A stretch of 64,000 bases of DNA, from assembly GCA_000648925.1 (NCBI GenBank), contig JFHF01000002.1, positions 186,001 to 250,000 of the forward strand. The letters run 5' to 3'. Under the pieces are notes generated by a model that saw nothing but the letters and a program-made list of their open reading frames with translations, ran no database searches and had not been told where the DNA came from. Within the stretch, counting starts at the first letter, position 1, and each line of letters opens with the position of its first letter. This DNA comes from Caballeronia jiangsuensis. GTDB taxonomy: Bacteria > Pseudomonadota > Gammaproteobacteria > Burkholderiales > Burkholderiaceae. The position numbers were made by a program, and so were the translations under genes. Below, one piece after another: positions 16,219 to 26,804 of the stretch.

Positions 16219-18320
16219 CTGCCGCGGCGTACGTTCCCGACACCGTGCGCGGCGCAGGCGCATTTCTCGAGCGCGAGCTCGCGCCTTTTCCCGGCCGCGT
16301 CAACGTGATGCTGCGCTGCCTGCTGACGAGCGCGATCGCGATCGTCGCATCGATGGCGCTGCAAGTGCCGGAGTTGCCGCTCTCGCTGCTGGTCGTGTTC
16401 TACGTCACGCAGTCGAACGTGGTGCTCACGCGGCTGGTCGGCATCATGTTCATCGTCGGATCGACGCTCGCGATCGGACTCTCGATCCTGCTGCTCAAGT
16501 TCACGTTCGACTATCCGCTACTGCGCATCGTGATCGCGAGCGCGGTGTTTTTCGGCAGCGTGTATCTGCTTCGTGTGCTCAAGATCGGCGTGGTGTTCTT
16601 CGTCGTCGCGATCGTCGTGATCTATGTGCAAAGCTTCGTCGACCGGACCGATCAGGCCGACCTCCTGATCCGCGCGGTGCTGTGGGTGTGGGTCGCCGTC
16701 AACTATCCGATCGCGCTCACGCTCGTCGTGAATACGCTGCTCTTGCCCGCCGAGCCGCAAGTACAACTCGATGCTGAAATGCATCGACAGATCGCGGCGC
16801 TGGACGCCCGCCTGACGCAACTGATCGACGGCACGATGGTCATCGAGCCGGTCACGCTGACGGCAGTGCAACAAGGCGCGCTCACGTTGCAGAAACTGCT
16901 GCGCTTCACGACGATGCGCGATGCCCGTTATCGCGAGCATCAGTCGTTGCAGCTTGCGCGCATCGCGACGGTGTCGCGTCTGTATCGTGGTGCGAGCGAG
17001 CTTCCGCGGACGCTGCCCGGCGCATCGGATGCGCACCTCGCCGTGCTGCGCGAGTTGCGCGAGAATGCGCGTGCGCTGGACGAATCGTTGAGCCTGGATG
17101 AGCCGTTTCGCTATGTCAACATCACCACGCCGGCACAACGCGCAGCCGCCGACACGCTGCCCGCAGCGAGCGATGCGCAGCGCGCGCTTCACGCCTACGC
17201 CGACCTGCTTGCGCACGGCGCGCAACCCGGCAAGCCGCCCGCGAGCGAGCCGATGATCGCGCCTGACGCATGGACCAATCCCGCCTACATGCGCTTCTCT
17301 CTGAAGACGCTGCTGGCCGTCTTGGCCTGCTATGTCTTCTACAACGCCGTGGACTGGCAGGGCATCCATACGATCATGCTGACGTGCGTGATCGTCGCGC
17401 TGCCGAGCCTCGGCGCGTCGACGCAGCGTGCGTTGCTGCGGGTGGCCGGCGCGCTCATCGGCAGCGCGCTGGCGTTGTTCATGGTGGTATTCGTGATCCC
17501 GCATCTCGACGATATCGTCGGGCTGCTGTTGATGACGCTGCCGGTCGTCGCGTTTGGCGCGTGGCTCGCGGCCGGGTCCGAACGGATCGGCTATGCCGGC
17601 ATCCAGCTCGTTTTTACGTTCTCGCTCGCGCTGCTCGATCAGTTCGGCCCGACCACGAACCTGACCGAAATCCGCGACCGGATGGTGGGCATCCTGCTGG
17701 GCGTGGGTGTCGCGACTTTCGTGCAGATGTCTTTCTGGCGCGAAGGCGAGAGTGACGTGCTGCGGCAGAAGCTCGCCGGTCTGTTGCGCGCCATCGCGGA
17801 GCAGCTTCGCCCGTCGCGCGCCGCCGATGCGCCACCGGACGAATTGCCCCACGGCCAGCGCCAGTTGCAGGCGTGGGCAGTGCTGGCGGATTGCGAGACG
17901 ACGCTCGCGCGCGTCGCGCTGGAGCCTGCGTGGCAGGAAGGAGAGCAGGCGCAACTGACGGTGCGCGCGCAAACGGTCATCGCTCAGGCGCGTGAGATTC
18001 TGCTGGCGGGCGATGCGCTGCGCAATGTGCTGGCGGCGCAAGCGGCACCGAGTCCGCGAACACACGATGCCGCGCGTTCGATGCAGGAACGCGCGTTCGA
18101 CGCCCTGCGCCGTTACGCGGAAGAACTGGCGGCCAGCCCTCCGGACGCTCGCGCGCCTCGGCGCATGGAAAGCGTCGGAGAGTCAGTAGAACAGTCCGAC
18201 CCGGCCGACGCATCGATCATCGCCGCAGCCGATGAACTGTCGCGGCAGGTCGCCGGACTGCCGGACTGGCGCTCCGATGCGTCCGTCGCGACGCCCGCAC
18301 CGCAGGCGTTGCAATCATGA
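16215..18320 (+). CDS. mdtO: FUSC-family inner-membrane subunit MdtO
   Basis: This 701-aa protein has two sets of membrane helices separated by a large cytoplasmic domain, the FUSC/aromatic-acid-exporter layout. The first helical block begins around [17 protein letters not shown]; the second contains [20 protein letters not shown] and [18 protein letters not shown] followed by [18 protein letters not shown]. No ATG fits: translation should begin at GTG 16215, which overlaps the mdtN stop and has GAGGAG upstream. The length is close to the 683 residues of Escherichia coli MdtO. The C-terminal tail of about 170 residues is helical and hydrophilic. Confidence 0.85.
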   Translation: MTAAAYVPDTVRGAGAFLERELAPFPGRVNVMLRCLLTSAIAIVASMALQVPELPLSLLVVFYVTQSNVVLTRLVGIMFIVGSTLAIGLSILLLKFTFDYPLLRIVIASAVFFGSVYLLRVLKIGVVFFVVAIVVIYVQSFVDRTDQADLLIRAVLWVWVAVNYPIALTLVVNTLLLPAEPQVQLDAEMHRQIAALDARLTQLIDGTMVIEPVTLTAVQQGALTLQKLLRFTTMRDARYREHQSLQLARIATVSRLYRGASELPRTLPGASDAHLAVLRELRENARALDESLSLDEPFRYVNITTPAQRAAADTLPAASDAQRALHAYADLLAHGAQPGKPPASEPMIAPDAWTNPAYMRFSLKTLLAVLACYVFYNAVDWQGIHTIMLTCVIVALPSLGASTQRALLRVAGALIGSALALFMVVFVIPHLDDIVGLLLMTLPVVAFGAWLAAGSERIGYAGIQLVFTFSLALLDQFGPTTNLTEIRDRMVGILLGVGVATFVQMSFWREGESDVLRQKLAGLLRAIAEQLRPSRAADAPPDELPHGQRQLQAWAVLADCETTLARVALEPAWQEGEQAQLTVRAQTVIAQAREILLAGDALRNVLAAQAAPSPRTHDAARSMQERAFDALRRYAEELAASPPDARAPRRMESVGESVEQSDPADASIIAAADELSRQVAGLPDWRSDASVATPAPQALQS

Positions 18321-19789
18321 CTGGGCACGCGTTCTGGCGTCGATGTGGGCTGCTCATCACGTCGATGTCGTTGTCGCTGACCGGATGCGCACTGATCCAT
18401 CATGACGACGCGCCGCATGCGCAGATCGCGCCGGAGCAGATCGAGATTGCGAACGACATTCATCTGCCGCCTGGCGGCTGGCCCGCCGCGCGATGGTGGA
18501 CGCGCTACGGCGATGCGCAGCTCGATGCGTTCATCGAGCAGGCGCTCGCCGCCGCGCCGACGATGGTGATCGCGCGCACGCGGGTCGCACAGGCAAAGTC
18601 GGATGTGGAACTCGTCAGGACGGGGTCGAATCTTCAGGTGGTCGCGCTCGCGCTGCTGAATCAGCAGCATGTCTCCGCACACGGCTTTCTCGGCCCCTTC
18701 GCGCAGGACGTGCCGGCGGAGGGGCTGACGGGCCCCTGGTACACGGAGGGCATCGTCGGACTCGGCGCGAGTCTGAACATCGATATATGGGGCAAGCAGC
18801 GCGCGCAGATCGCGGCGTCGGTCGGCGTGAGCAATGCGCGGCTCGCCGAGATGTCGGCAGTGGAACTCGAAATCTCGACCGATGTCGCGCAGCTTTACTA
18901 CGGCATCCAGACGACTTATCAGCTTATCGAACTGTTGAACGAATCGCGCGCGGTCGCGGCGTTCGCGGTGCAGGCGCATGAAGGGCGGGCGGCGCGCGGA
19001 TTGGAGTCGCGCACCGAACTCGAAGCGGCGCGTGCACAGGAACTCGCCATCGAACGGCAGATCGTCACGGCGCAGAATCAGGTGCGGCAGCTTCGCGAAT
19101 CCTTGCGGGCGCTGGCCGGTGCCACGCCCGACGGACTGCGCGACATCGAGCCGGTGGCGCTGCCGCCCGCGCAGGCAGCGCTGCCCGCCACGCTTTCATA
19201 CGAACTGCTCGCGCGTCGGCCTGATTTGCAGGCGATGCGCTGGTACGTGCAGTCGTCGTTCGACAGGATCGATGCGGCCAAGGCAGCGTTCTATCCGAGC
19301 TTCGATATCAAGGCGTTCTTCGGCTTCGACGCCTTGCATCTGCGCGATCTGTTCATGCATTCGAGTCAGCAGATCAACCTGATTCCGGGCCTCTATCTGC
19401 CGATCTTCGATGGCGGCCGCCTCAATGCGAATCTGAGCGGCGCGCGTGAGGGCAGCAATCTGCTGATCGAGCAATACAACCAGGCCGTGCTGAACGCGGT
19501 GCGCGACGTCGCGCAGACAGGCAGCCGCCTTCAGGCGCTCGATTCGGAAGCGGCGTTGCAGCAACGGCGGATCGCATCGGTCGCATTCGTGCGGGACAGC
19601 GTCGAAGCGCACTATCGGCGCGGATTGACGAGCCAGCTCGCGGCGTTCGAAGCGCGCCAGCCGGTGATTGCCGAACAGGTCGCGCTACTTACGCTCAGCG
19701 GACAGATGCTGAGTCAGGAGATCGCGCTGACGAAAGCGCTCGGCGGCGGTTATCGTGCGGATCCGCCTGTCGAGTTGCAGCCGCGTTGA
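18317..19789 (+). CDS. mdtP: Outer-membrane efflux lipoprotein (NodT/MdtP type)
   Basis: This 490-aa outer-membrane factor has a lipobox (LSLTGC, Cys24) and two outer-membrane-efflux repeats; typical segments are PPGGWPAARWWTRYGD, LLARRPDLQAMRW, FDRIDAAKAAFYPSF and PGLYLPIFDGGRLNANL. It forms the trimeric channel of the MdtNOP pump. The ATG overlaps the mdtO stop (ATGA). The operon ends here; the next gene is 627 bases downstream. Confidence 0.88.
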   Translation: MTGHAFWRRCGLLITSMSLSLTGCALIHHDDAPHAQIAPEQIEIANDIHLPPGGWPAARWWTRYGDAQLDAFIEQALAAAPTMVIARTRVAQAKSDVELVRTGSNLQVVALALLNQQHVSAHGFLGPFAQDVPAEGLTGPWYTEGIVGLGASLNIDIWGKQRAQIAASVGVSNARLAEMSAVELEISTDVAQLYYGIQTTYQLIELLNESRAVAAFAVQAHEGRAARGLESRTELEAARAQELAIERQIVTAQNQVRQLRESLRALAGATPDGLRDIEPVALPPAQAALPATLSYELLARRPDLQAMRWYVQSSFDRIDAAKAAFYPSFDIKAFFGFDALHLRDLFMHSSQQINLIPGLYLPIFDGGRLNANLSGAREGSNLLIEQYNQAVLNAVRDVAQTGSRLQALDSEAALQQRRIASVAFVRDSVEAHYRRGLTSQLAAFEARQPVIAEQVALLTLSGQMLSQEIALTKALGGGYRADPPVELQPR

Positions 19790-20416
19790 ACGAGGCTGGG
19801 AAATCAACCGATGAATAAACAGGATTGGTCGATGCAGTCGCATCGGCATCGGGTTCGAGCAGGAGCGCCGCAACCATGCCGGAAACGACAACCGGATTCG
19901 CGAACACTCCTCGACACGATCGAATTGCCATGTCGCCTTTCTTGAGCTTCAAACTGAAAGAACTTGGGATCGCAGACTGAAGCCAGATGCGCTTTTCTCA
20001 CGACCCGACCAAAACGAATCGAACAAAGCCCTGCTAGCGGCACTCGTCGTTCCCTCCTACTAATAAATCTCTAATTCACCACGAGCACTATCCAGAATAA
20101 GCGCAAGTGATTGGGGTTATTTCAAATGCGCATTGAGTGGCAACTCCGACAGGGCCGACTTGTGTAATGAGACAGATATCGGCCAAGGCCTATTCGGAAC
20201 GCATTAAAGCGCATTGCGACATTTAAAGATTAATCACACTGGCGAGACTCAATTTTGCAGGCGTCAATTGCCAGTGCCGACTGCCGTTCATTCGTAGCGT
20301 CCAGAAATCGGATTTTCTCGATCGATCCGGATCGCTAGCAAAACCAGTCTCTGCGCGACTCGCAGACAAATTCGATGTCTTTTTTAAAAAAGACTGCAAC
20401 CAGTTTGGGAAAGATC
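19790..20416. promoter_or_regulatory. Long AT-richer gap upstream of the autotransporter
   Basis: No convincing gene is seen in these 627 bases, although small minus-strand frames exist near 19700-19950. Base composition drops well below that of neighbouring genes from about 20040 onward, as expected for a promoter region recognised by an AT-binding silencer. A perfect 18-base palindrome, GTCTTTTTTAAAAAAGAC, lies at 20377-20394, only 22 bases before the chosen start codon and inside the leader. Confidence 0.45.
20377..20394. promoter_or_regulatory. Perfect 18-bp palindrome in the autotransporter leader
   Basis: GTCTTTTTTAAAAAAGAC is self-complementary without a loop. As DNA it would be a symmetric, strongly bent A/T site; as RNA it could pair only intermolecularly or as a tight hairpin. 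It ends 22 bases before ATG 20417, just before the GGGAAAG ribosome site. Confidence 0.5.
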
Positions 20417-23400
20417 ATGTACATATTCAAACATTCATCGAATTGTGAGTCCGCGCGGGCAGCGACCTCGGCGCTCTTTGCAGAGGATGGCTGCGGAGCC
20501 AGGCGTAGAACGGTGGTTGCGTTGGCCCTTGCTACGCTGCTGGTTCCGGTCGCGGCGCGCGCCCAGTGCAGCAACAGCGCCAACCCCGCACTTCCCGCGG
20601 CGCCGGCACAGACCAACTTCTCCAATCAGTCGTTTGGCGCCGCGCCGCTGCCCCAGTATTACCTGAACGCCTCGGGGCAAAGGGGATGCAAAGGCGCTGA
20701 CGACGGCTCCTGGAACGGAGACGGCCAGGATGGCTTCTCTGGTCAGTCGGGTGGTTCCTTCAACAGCGTCAACAGTGGAATTACGGTGAAGGGGGGCTTC
20801 GCGTCGACCATCATCAGCCCCACGACGGGAGCGGAATGGTCCGTCAACGGTGGTGACGGCGGTGCCGGCGGACAGGGCGGGTATGACGACAATGGCTCCG
20901 CCCACACCGGAGACGGCGGAGCGGGTGGCAATGGCGGCGCGGTCTCCGTACAGTTCAGCGGCACGGTTGGTCCCGACTCGAAAGGTGTCCTTCCGGAAGT
21001 TGCGCTCGACGTGGAAGCCAATGGCGGTACCGGCGGAGCGGGTGCCGACTCCAATGCCCAAGGCAGACAGCCACTCTATGGCGGCAACGGGGGACAAGGG
21101 GGGCGGGGTGGTCAGGCAGCGCTCAACGCCTCAGGCAATATTCAGTTCTATGGTGTCGGCCTTCGCGCGTACGCCCTGGGCGGGGCCGGCGGGGAAGGTG
21201 GTAACTCGCCCACTCCGGGTGATCTTGCCGTGGAAGGCCATGGAGGCAAGGGCGGCGATGGCGGCGCCGGCGGTACCGCGACACTTGCGTATCAGAACGG
21301 CAGTCTGACCGCCAGCGCCCCTATAGGCCAGATCTTTCCGATGCAGGCAAACGCGGATGGCGGTAGGGGCGGCTACGCTGGCGGCGCGTTGGGTGGAAGT
21401 GGCAGTTTTGGCGGGACCGGCGGCGACGGAGGTAACGGCGGCACAGCCAGCGCGGAACTCGGCAGCGGTGGCCAGATCGATTTCTCCGATCAGATGCAAC
21501 CGGTGAACAGTCGGAATCAGCCGGGCAGCGGCGTAACCGCCAAGGCGAATGGCGGAGCGGGCGGGGAAGGTGGCACGGCCATCGACGGCAACATCCGCAA
21601 TGAGGGTGGTGCGGGCGGCAATGGTGGGAATGCGGGCAGCGCGAGCGCCACCATCCTTGGCTCCATCGATTACACCGCGAATGTTCCGGCAGGGCAGTCT
21701 GCTGCCGGTTTGATCGGTGGCGAGGCGGTGCTCGTACAAGCCAATGGAGGCGCCGGCGGCGTCGGTGATGGCGCCCAGGGCACTACCGTGGGTGAAGGGG
21801 GCAATGGTGGTAAGGCAGGCGCCGGCGGGAGCGCTTCGCTGGCCCTCGGAGACGCGACGAACACGGCGACAATCAAAACGAACGGCCCATACACGCATGG
21901 CGCCCTGGTGCAGAGTATCGGCGGCGGCGGGGGCAATGGCGGTAGTGTCAGCTTCGTGCTGAACGGCGCGGGCGGTGCAGGTGCAGCGGGCGGCGATGGC
22001 GGTGCGGTCACAGTGAACTCGGACCACGCCTTCGTCACGGCCGGCAGCACATCGGGCGAAGGCAGCATCCCGCTGATCGCCCAGAGCATCGGCGGTGGCG
22101 GCGGAAGCGGCGGCGACGCCAGCGGCGTCACCGTTGGCGCGGGTTTCCAGATCGGCGGCAACGGCGGCCAGGGCGGCGATGGCGGCGCGGTGAAACTCAC
22201 GCTGGGCCAGAACAGCGTATTTGGCAGCCTCGACCAAAGCGGCGGCGCGGGGATACTCGCGCAAAGCATCGGCGGTTCGGGCGGCAATGCCGGCAACGCG
22301 ACATCGGCCGGCGGCGGACTGATCACCATGGTGATCGGCGGGGATGCCCACGGTGGCGGCTCGGGCGGCCAGGTCACCGTCGACAACGGCGCACTCGTCA
22401 CGACCCTCGGCGACCACGCAGCCGGCATCAAGGCCCAGTCGATCGGCGGCGGTGGCGGCAATGGCGGCAACGCTACGGCGTTCACGGTCGGCGGCCCTCT
22501 GTCGAGCTCGGTTGCCATTGGCGGACAAGGCGGCGGTGGCGGCGCGGCCGGCGCGGTTTCGCTGACCAACACGGGGCAGGTTGCCACGTATGGTTCGGAT
22601 GCCGAAGGTGTCGTGCTGCAAAGCATCGGCGGCGGCGGCGGCTCCGGCGGCAGCGCCACAGCGCGTGCCGTGGCCGCATCGGGCAGCCCCAACATTCCTG
22701 CAATCAGTGTCAGTGTCGCGATCGGCGGCGCCGGCGGGACCGGTAACACCGGCGGCAACGTCACGCTCGATAATTCCGGGCTGATCACCACGGCGGGCGA
22801 CAGCGCGACCGGCGTTTTCGCGCAATCCGTCGGTGGCGGCGGTGGTACGGGCGGCGACGCAACCGCCGCATCCTACTCCGCGTCGCCTGCCAAAGGTGCG
22901 GACCTGTCGGTCTCCGTGGCTCTCGGCGGCAGCGGCGGCACGGGCGGCACGGGCGGCGCCGTCAAGCTGGAAAACTCCGGGCTGATCGCCACCCTGGGAC
23001 AGGACGCCCACGGCGTGTTCGCACAGTCGATTGGCGGTGGCGGCGGCAATGGCGGCACGGGCGACGCCTCGGCAACGGCGGCTAACGCCAAAGCCAGCTT
23101 CAGCGCGGCAATCGCGGTGGGCGGAACGGGTGGAACAGGGGGGACGGGCGGCACGGTCGGCCTGACCAACGACGGTTCGATCGCGACGCGCGGCGACGGC
23201 TCGGACGCCGTGTTCGCCCAGAGCGTGGGCGGCGGCGGCGGCGCAGGCGGCGGTGGTACCGCTGCGGCCAGCGGCGGCAAGGATGCTATCGCCGTGGGTG
23301 TCGGCGGCAAGGGTGGCGTCGGCGGCGACGGCAACACGGTGACGACGACCAATAACGGCAACATCGTTACCCGCGGCGCGGCGTCGACCGGCATCTTCGC

Positions 23401-26400
23401 GCAAAGCGTCGGCGGCGGCGGGGGCAAAGGCGGCAAGGGCGCGGCGGCCGCGGGCGGCAGCGGCGGCCTCGACACGATCTCCAACGCCCAGACCCTGTTT
23501 GGCATTCTGGGTCAGGGCCTTGGCCTCAACCAGGATGTGCAGAACCTGGGCAACAACATCCTGCAGGTCGGCGTGGTCGGCGAAAAAATCAAGGCGACTT
23601 ATGGCGATCTGGAAAAGCTCCTCACGCAGCCGGATGGGGTATCGAAAGTTCTGGGCACCGTGTCGCAGATCAGCGTTGGCGTGTCGGTCGGCGGCAGCGG
23701 CGGCGCGGGTGGCCAGGGCGGCGCGGTGAACACCAGCAACACCGGCGCGATCGGCACCTATGGCGCGCAATCCCACGGCATCTTCTCGCAGAGCGTTGGC
23801 GGCGGCGGCGGCAGCGGCGGCGCGGCGAGTTCGGTCGGCAAGTCGAACAATGATTCGAAGGTGCAGGCCGCGGTCGCGGTGGGCGGCAGCGGCGGCGCGG
23901 CCGGCTCGGGCGGTGCGGTGAGTGTCGTGCAGAATGCGAATGGCGCCGTCGAGACGCAGGGGGTGGAAGCGTTTGGCGTGTACGCGCAGAGCGTAGGCGG
24001 CGGTGGCGGCAACGGCGCGATGTCGGGGGCGATCAGCGGTTCGCTGAAAAGCCTGTCGGTCGCCGTGGGCGGCAATGGCGGAAGCGCCGGGAATGGCGGC
24101 ACCGTGAGTGTCGACAACAACGGCTCGGTCACGACACTGGGCAAGCACAGCGTCGGCATCTTCGCGCAAAGCATCGGCGGCGGCGGCGGTGTCGTGACGA
24201 CCGCGAGCAGCGATGAGACGTTCGATCCCTCCAAAATCATCGTGAATCCTCAGGGACGGCTCGCCGACGTCTACGGCGTGACATTGAGCTTCGGGGGTCA
24301 GAACGGCAGTTCGGGAAAGGGCGGCGACGTCAGTGTCAACACGGAAGGCAACGTGACGACGAGCGGACTCGACGCGCACGGTATCGTCGCGCAGTCGATC
24401 GGCGGCGGGGGCGGGTTCGTGGTCGGCGGACAGATCGCGAACACGGCCTCCGGCGTCGGTAGCGCGAAGGGCGATGGCGGCAACGTTCTCGTCGTCGACA
24501 CCAATAACACAGTCGCCACCAGCGGTGACGGCGCGTATGGGATCGTCGCACAATCGGTCGGCGGTGGCGGGGGCTTTGCCGGCGACCCGTCCGCCCCGCA
24601 GGGCTACGGTGGCGCTACGAACGGCGCGGTATTCGCCAACAGCGGCAATGGCGGCACCGTCAACGTCATCGTGGCAAACGGCGGGAAGGTCGTGACGACC
24701 GGCCGGTACGCGCCGGCGATCTTCGCGCAATCGGTCGGCGGCGGCGGCGGTCTGGTGGTCTCCAACTTCAACGCAATCAACTTGCCGAATGTGATGGGAG
24801 AGGGCAGCGCGGGTGGCGCGGGCGCGGGCGGCCCGGTCTTCGTCAACGTCAGGAATAACGACACGGTCATGGCGACAGGCGTCGGCTCCGCCGGCATCCT
24901 GGCGCAGAGCGACGGCCAGACAGCCGGGCGCATCTCGATCAACCTGGCGCCCGGCTCGAAGGTCATAGGCGGCACGACCGATCCCAATTTCCCGACGGGC
25001 AAGATGGTGGGGCAGGACCCGGAGTATCGCGATGCTGCCGCAATCCGTCTGCTTGGGGGCAATAACAACGTCATCACCAACCAGGGCACCATCCAGACCT
25101 TAGGCAAATACGCGATCCTGGCGTACCCCACGGTGTACGGGGGCGGGGCTGTCAGCACCACGGTCAACAACTCCGGCACTATCACCGGCGACATCGACAT
25201 CGACATTGGCAGCACCAGTGTCGTCAACAACCTGGCCGGCGGCGTGATCGACACACCCACCAAGCTGAACGTCGGAGGCGGCACGGTGAACAACGCCGGC
25301 ACGCTCAAAGTCGGCGGCGCCAATTCGGTCGGCAAGACGGTTCTCACCGGCAATCTCGTGCAGAGTCCGACCGGCGCGCTGAACGTGCAGATCGATCCGG
25401 CCAACAAGCGATCCGATGTCCTCGATGTTACCGGTACCGCATCGCTTGCCGGCAAGGTGCAGGTCGAGCCGGTGAGCTATCTGAAGAGTACGAGCACCGT
25501 GCTGACGGCGGCCGGCGGAATCCAGCCCGATGCGGCGCTCGCGGGCACTTCGACGCCGGTCTATCGCTTCACGCCAGTGATGCAGGGCAACACCGTCGCC
25601 ATCAAGACCGATGCGGATTTCGTGGGTGCGAGCAAGGGTACTTCGGCCACACAGCAGAGCGTCGCATCCAACCTGGACCGGCTGTGGAACAGTGCCGATC
25701 CCGCCTTCGCACCCATCTTCGGAGCCTTCGGTAACGTCGGCAGCGCGTCGGGCTATGCGCAGACGCTGACCGCCGTCTCCGGCCAGGAACTGCTCGGCAT
25801 CGCTGCGGCGCGCTACCAGGCGAGCCAGGCGTTCGCGCGTTCCGTCTTCAGTTGCCCGGTGTTTGCCGATGACGACACCACAGTGAGAAAGCAGGGCTCC
25901 TGCGTGTGGTTCCGCGCCTCGGGCATGTGGGAAAACCGCAGCGCCGACGCTTCCTTCCCCGGCTATGGCTGGCAAGGTTCGACGATGAAGGTCGGCGGTC
26001 AGGTCGAACTGCAGCCCGGCTGGTTCCTCGGTGGCGCCATCGGCTACGAGACCGACCGCTTCACCGGCAACGACAACCTGACGAGCGCCAACGGCAATGC
26101 GCTTCTCGGCGTCGTCGCGCTGAAGCACGAGGTTGGGCCGTGGACTTTCACCGGTGCGGCGGATGCCAGCTACGGCTGGATGAACAGCTCGCGCGTCATC
26201 CCGGGCGCCAATGCGGTGGCGACCGCCTCGCCCGATTCGTACACGCTCGGACTGCACTTGCGCGCGGCCTACCAGATTCCGTTCGACCGCTTCTACCTGG
26301 AGCCGGCGCTCGACGCCGATCTGAACGACGTCAATCTCCCCGGCTACACGGAGAGCGGAGCGGGTGCGCTGAACCTGAAGGTGAAGAGCGCGAACAGCGT

Positions 26401-26716
26401 CATTGCGAGCGGCACACCGAATCTGCGGATCGGGACGCGCGCGCAGATCGGGTCAGCGACAGTCGACGCCTATGTCGGCGCCGGGGTCAGCTTCATTGCA
26501 GGCAATAGCTATACCACCGACGCGTCATTCGCCGCTGCTCCGGGTTACGGCAACTTCACCAATACGCTCACCAATGCACACGTCGCGGGCAAGTTCTCCG
26601 CCGGGGTGGAGGTGTATACGACCAAGCGCCTCGATGTGCGTCTGGAGTACGACGGGGTCGTTGCCGCGCACGAGGTTGAGAACGGTGGGCAGGTCCGGCT
26701 CAAGTACAGGTTCTGA
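20417..26716 (+). CDS. Giant Gly-rich autotransporter with C-terminal beta-barrel
   Basis: This 2,099-aa type Va autotransporter has an extended signal region (about 50 residues, RRR then a hydrophobic core, cut near AARA), a passenger of about 1,775 residues, and a translocator barrel from about residue 1826 (CVWFRASGMWENRSAD) to the terminal RLKYRF ending in Phe. The passenger first has dense GGxGGxGG tracts, then about 15 repeats of 50-90 residues each carrying an AQSIGGGGGNGG-like turn, then a beta-helix-like stretch rich in NNSGTITG and NNAGTL. ATG 20417 is preferred over 20375 because only it has a ribosome site (GGGAAAG). It is probably a surface adhesin or biofilm protein; no protease or lipase motif was seen. 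No pairing gene adjoins it. Confidence 0.88.
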   Translation: MYIFKHSSNCESARAATSALFAEDGCGARRRTVVALALATLLVPVAARAQCSNSANPALPAAPAQTNFSNQSFGAAPLPQYYLNASGQRGCKGADDGSWNGDGQDGFSGQSGGSFNSVNSGITVKGGFASTIISPTTGAEWSVNGGDGGAGGQGGYDDNGSAHTGDGGAGGNGGAVSVQFSGTVGPDSKGVLPEVALDVEANGGTGGAGADSNAQGRQPLYGGNGGQGGRGGQAALNASGNIQFYGVGLRAYALGGAGGEGGNSPTPGDLAVEGHGGKGGDGGAGGTATLAYQNGSLTASAPIGQIFPMQANADGGRGGYAGGALGGSGSFGGTGGDGGNGGTASAELGSGGQIDFSDQMQPVNSRNQPGSGVTAKANGGAGGEGGTAIDGNIRNEGGAGGNGGNAGSASATILGSIDYTANVPAGQSAAGLIGGEAVLVQANGGAGGVGDGAQGTTVGEGGNGGKAGAGGSASLALGDATNTATIKTNGPYTHGALVQSIGGGGGNGGSVSFVLNGAGGAGAAGGDGGAVTVNSDHAFVTAGSTSGEGSIPLIAQSIGGGGGSGGDASGVTVGAGFQIGGNGGQGGDGGAVKLTLGQNSVFGSLDQSGGAGILAQSIGGSGGNAGNATSAGGGLITMVIGGDAHGGGSGGQVTVDNGALVTTLGDHAAGIKAQSIGGGGGNGGNATAFTVGGPLSSSVAIGGQGGGGGAAGAVSLTNTGQVATYGSDAEGVVLQSIGGGGGSGGSATARAVAASGSPNIPAISVSVAIGGAGGTGNTGGNVTLDNSGLITTAGDSATGVFAQSVGGGGGTGGDATAASYSASPAKGADLSVSVALGGSGGTGGTGGAVKLENSGLIATLGQDAHGVFAQSIGGGGGNGGTGDASATAANAKASFSAAIAVGGTGGTGGTGGTVGLTNDGSIATRGDGSDAVFAQSVGGGGGAGGGGTAAASGGKDAIAVGVGGKGGVGGDGNTVTTTNNGNIVTRGAASTGIFAQSVGGGGGKGGKGAAAAGGSGGLDTISNAQTLFGILGQGLGLNQDVQNLGNNILQVGVVGEKIKATYGDLEKLLTQPDGVSKVLGTVSQISVGVSVGGSGGAGGQGGAVNTSNTGAIGTYGAQSHGIFSQSVGGGGGSGGAASSVGKSNNDSKVQAAVAVGGSGGAAGSGGAVSVVQNANGAVETQGVEAFGVYAQSVGGGGGNGAMSGAISGSLKSLSVAVGGNGGSAGNGGTVSVDNNGSVTTLGKHSVGIFAQSIGGGGGVVTTASSDETFDPSKIIVNPQGRLADVYGVTLSFGGQNGSSGKGGDVSVNTEGNVTTSGLDAHGIVAQSIGGGGGFVVGGQIANTASGVGSAKGDGGNVLVVDTNNTVATSGDGAYGIVAQSVGGGGGFAGDPSAPQGYGGATNGAVFANSGNGGTVNVIVANGGKVVTTGRYAPAIFAQSVGGGGGLVVSNFNAINLPNVMGEGSAGGAGAGGPVFVNVRNNDTVMATGVGSAGILAQSDGQTAGRISINLAPGSKVIGGTTDPNFPTGKMVGQDPEYRDAAAIRLLGGNNNVITNQGTIQTLGKYAILAYPTVYGGGAVSTTVNNSGTITGDIDIDIGSTSVVNNLAGGVIDTPTKLNVGGGTVNNAGTLKVGGANSVGKTVLTGNLVQSPTGALNVQIDPANKRSDVLDVTGTASLAGKVQVEPVSYLKSTSTVLTAAGGIQPDAALAGTSTPVYRFTPVMQGNTVAIKTDADFVGASKGTSATQQSVASNLDRLWNSADPAFAPIFGAFGNVGSASGYAQTLTAVSGQELLGIAAARYQASQAFARSVFSCPVFADDDTTVRKQGSCVWFRASGMWENRSADASFPGYGWQGSTMKVGGQVELQPGWFLGGAIGYETDRFTGNDNLTSANGNALLGVVALKHEVGPWTFTGAADASYGWMNSSRVIPGANAVATASPDSYTLGLHLRAAYQIPFDRFYLEPALDADLNDVNLPGYTESGAGALNLKVKSANSVIASGTPNLRIGTRAQIGSATVDAYVGAGVSFIAGNSYTTDASFAAAPGYGNFTNTLTNAHVAGKFSAGVEVYTTKRLDVRLEYDGVVAAHEVENGGQVRLKYRF
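21900..24925 (+). repeat. About 15 degenerate AQSIGGGGG-type repeats in the passenger
   Basis: The passenger contains successive copies of (I/V)xAQS(I/V)GGGGGxGG preceded by a TxGxxAxG strand-turn unit. I count 15 clear copies plus one decayed copy (ILAQSDGQTAG), spaced roughly 150-300 bases apart. Copies differ at synonymous and variable positions, so the array is old or under diversifying selection rather than freshly amplified. The final four copies lose the trailing GG (for example GGGGGFVVGG). Confidence 0.85.
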
Positions 26717-26804
26717 CGGCATCGTTGCGAGCGGCGAGAAGCATCGAGGCATTGGCAGCGGGCTACTCCTGCGGCCACCTATTAAGATACCGAACCGTAT
26801 TCCA

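Noticed and set aside
16518..18065. 515-codon minus-strand frame opposite mdtO
   Set aside because: Low-complexity Arg/Gln/His composition typical of antisense high-GC frames; mdtO is clearly real.
21131..24730. Long minus-strand open frames (1,199 residues, and a Pro-rich one at 21670-22791) opposite the autotransporter
   Set aside because: They mirror the Gly-codon-rich repeats of the plus-strand gene; poly-Pro and Ala/Arg composition without domains or ribosome sites marks them as shadows.
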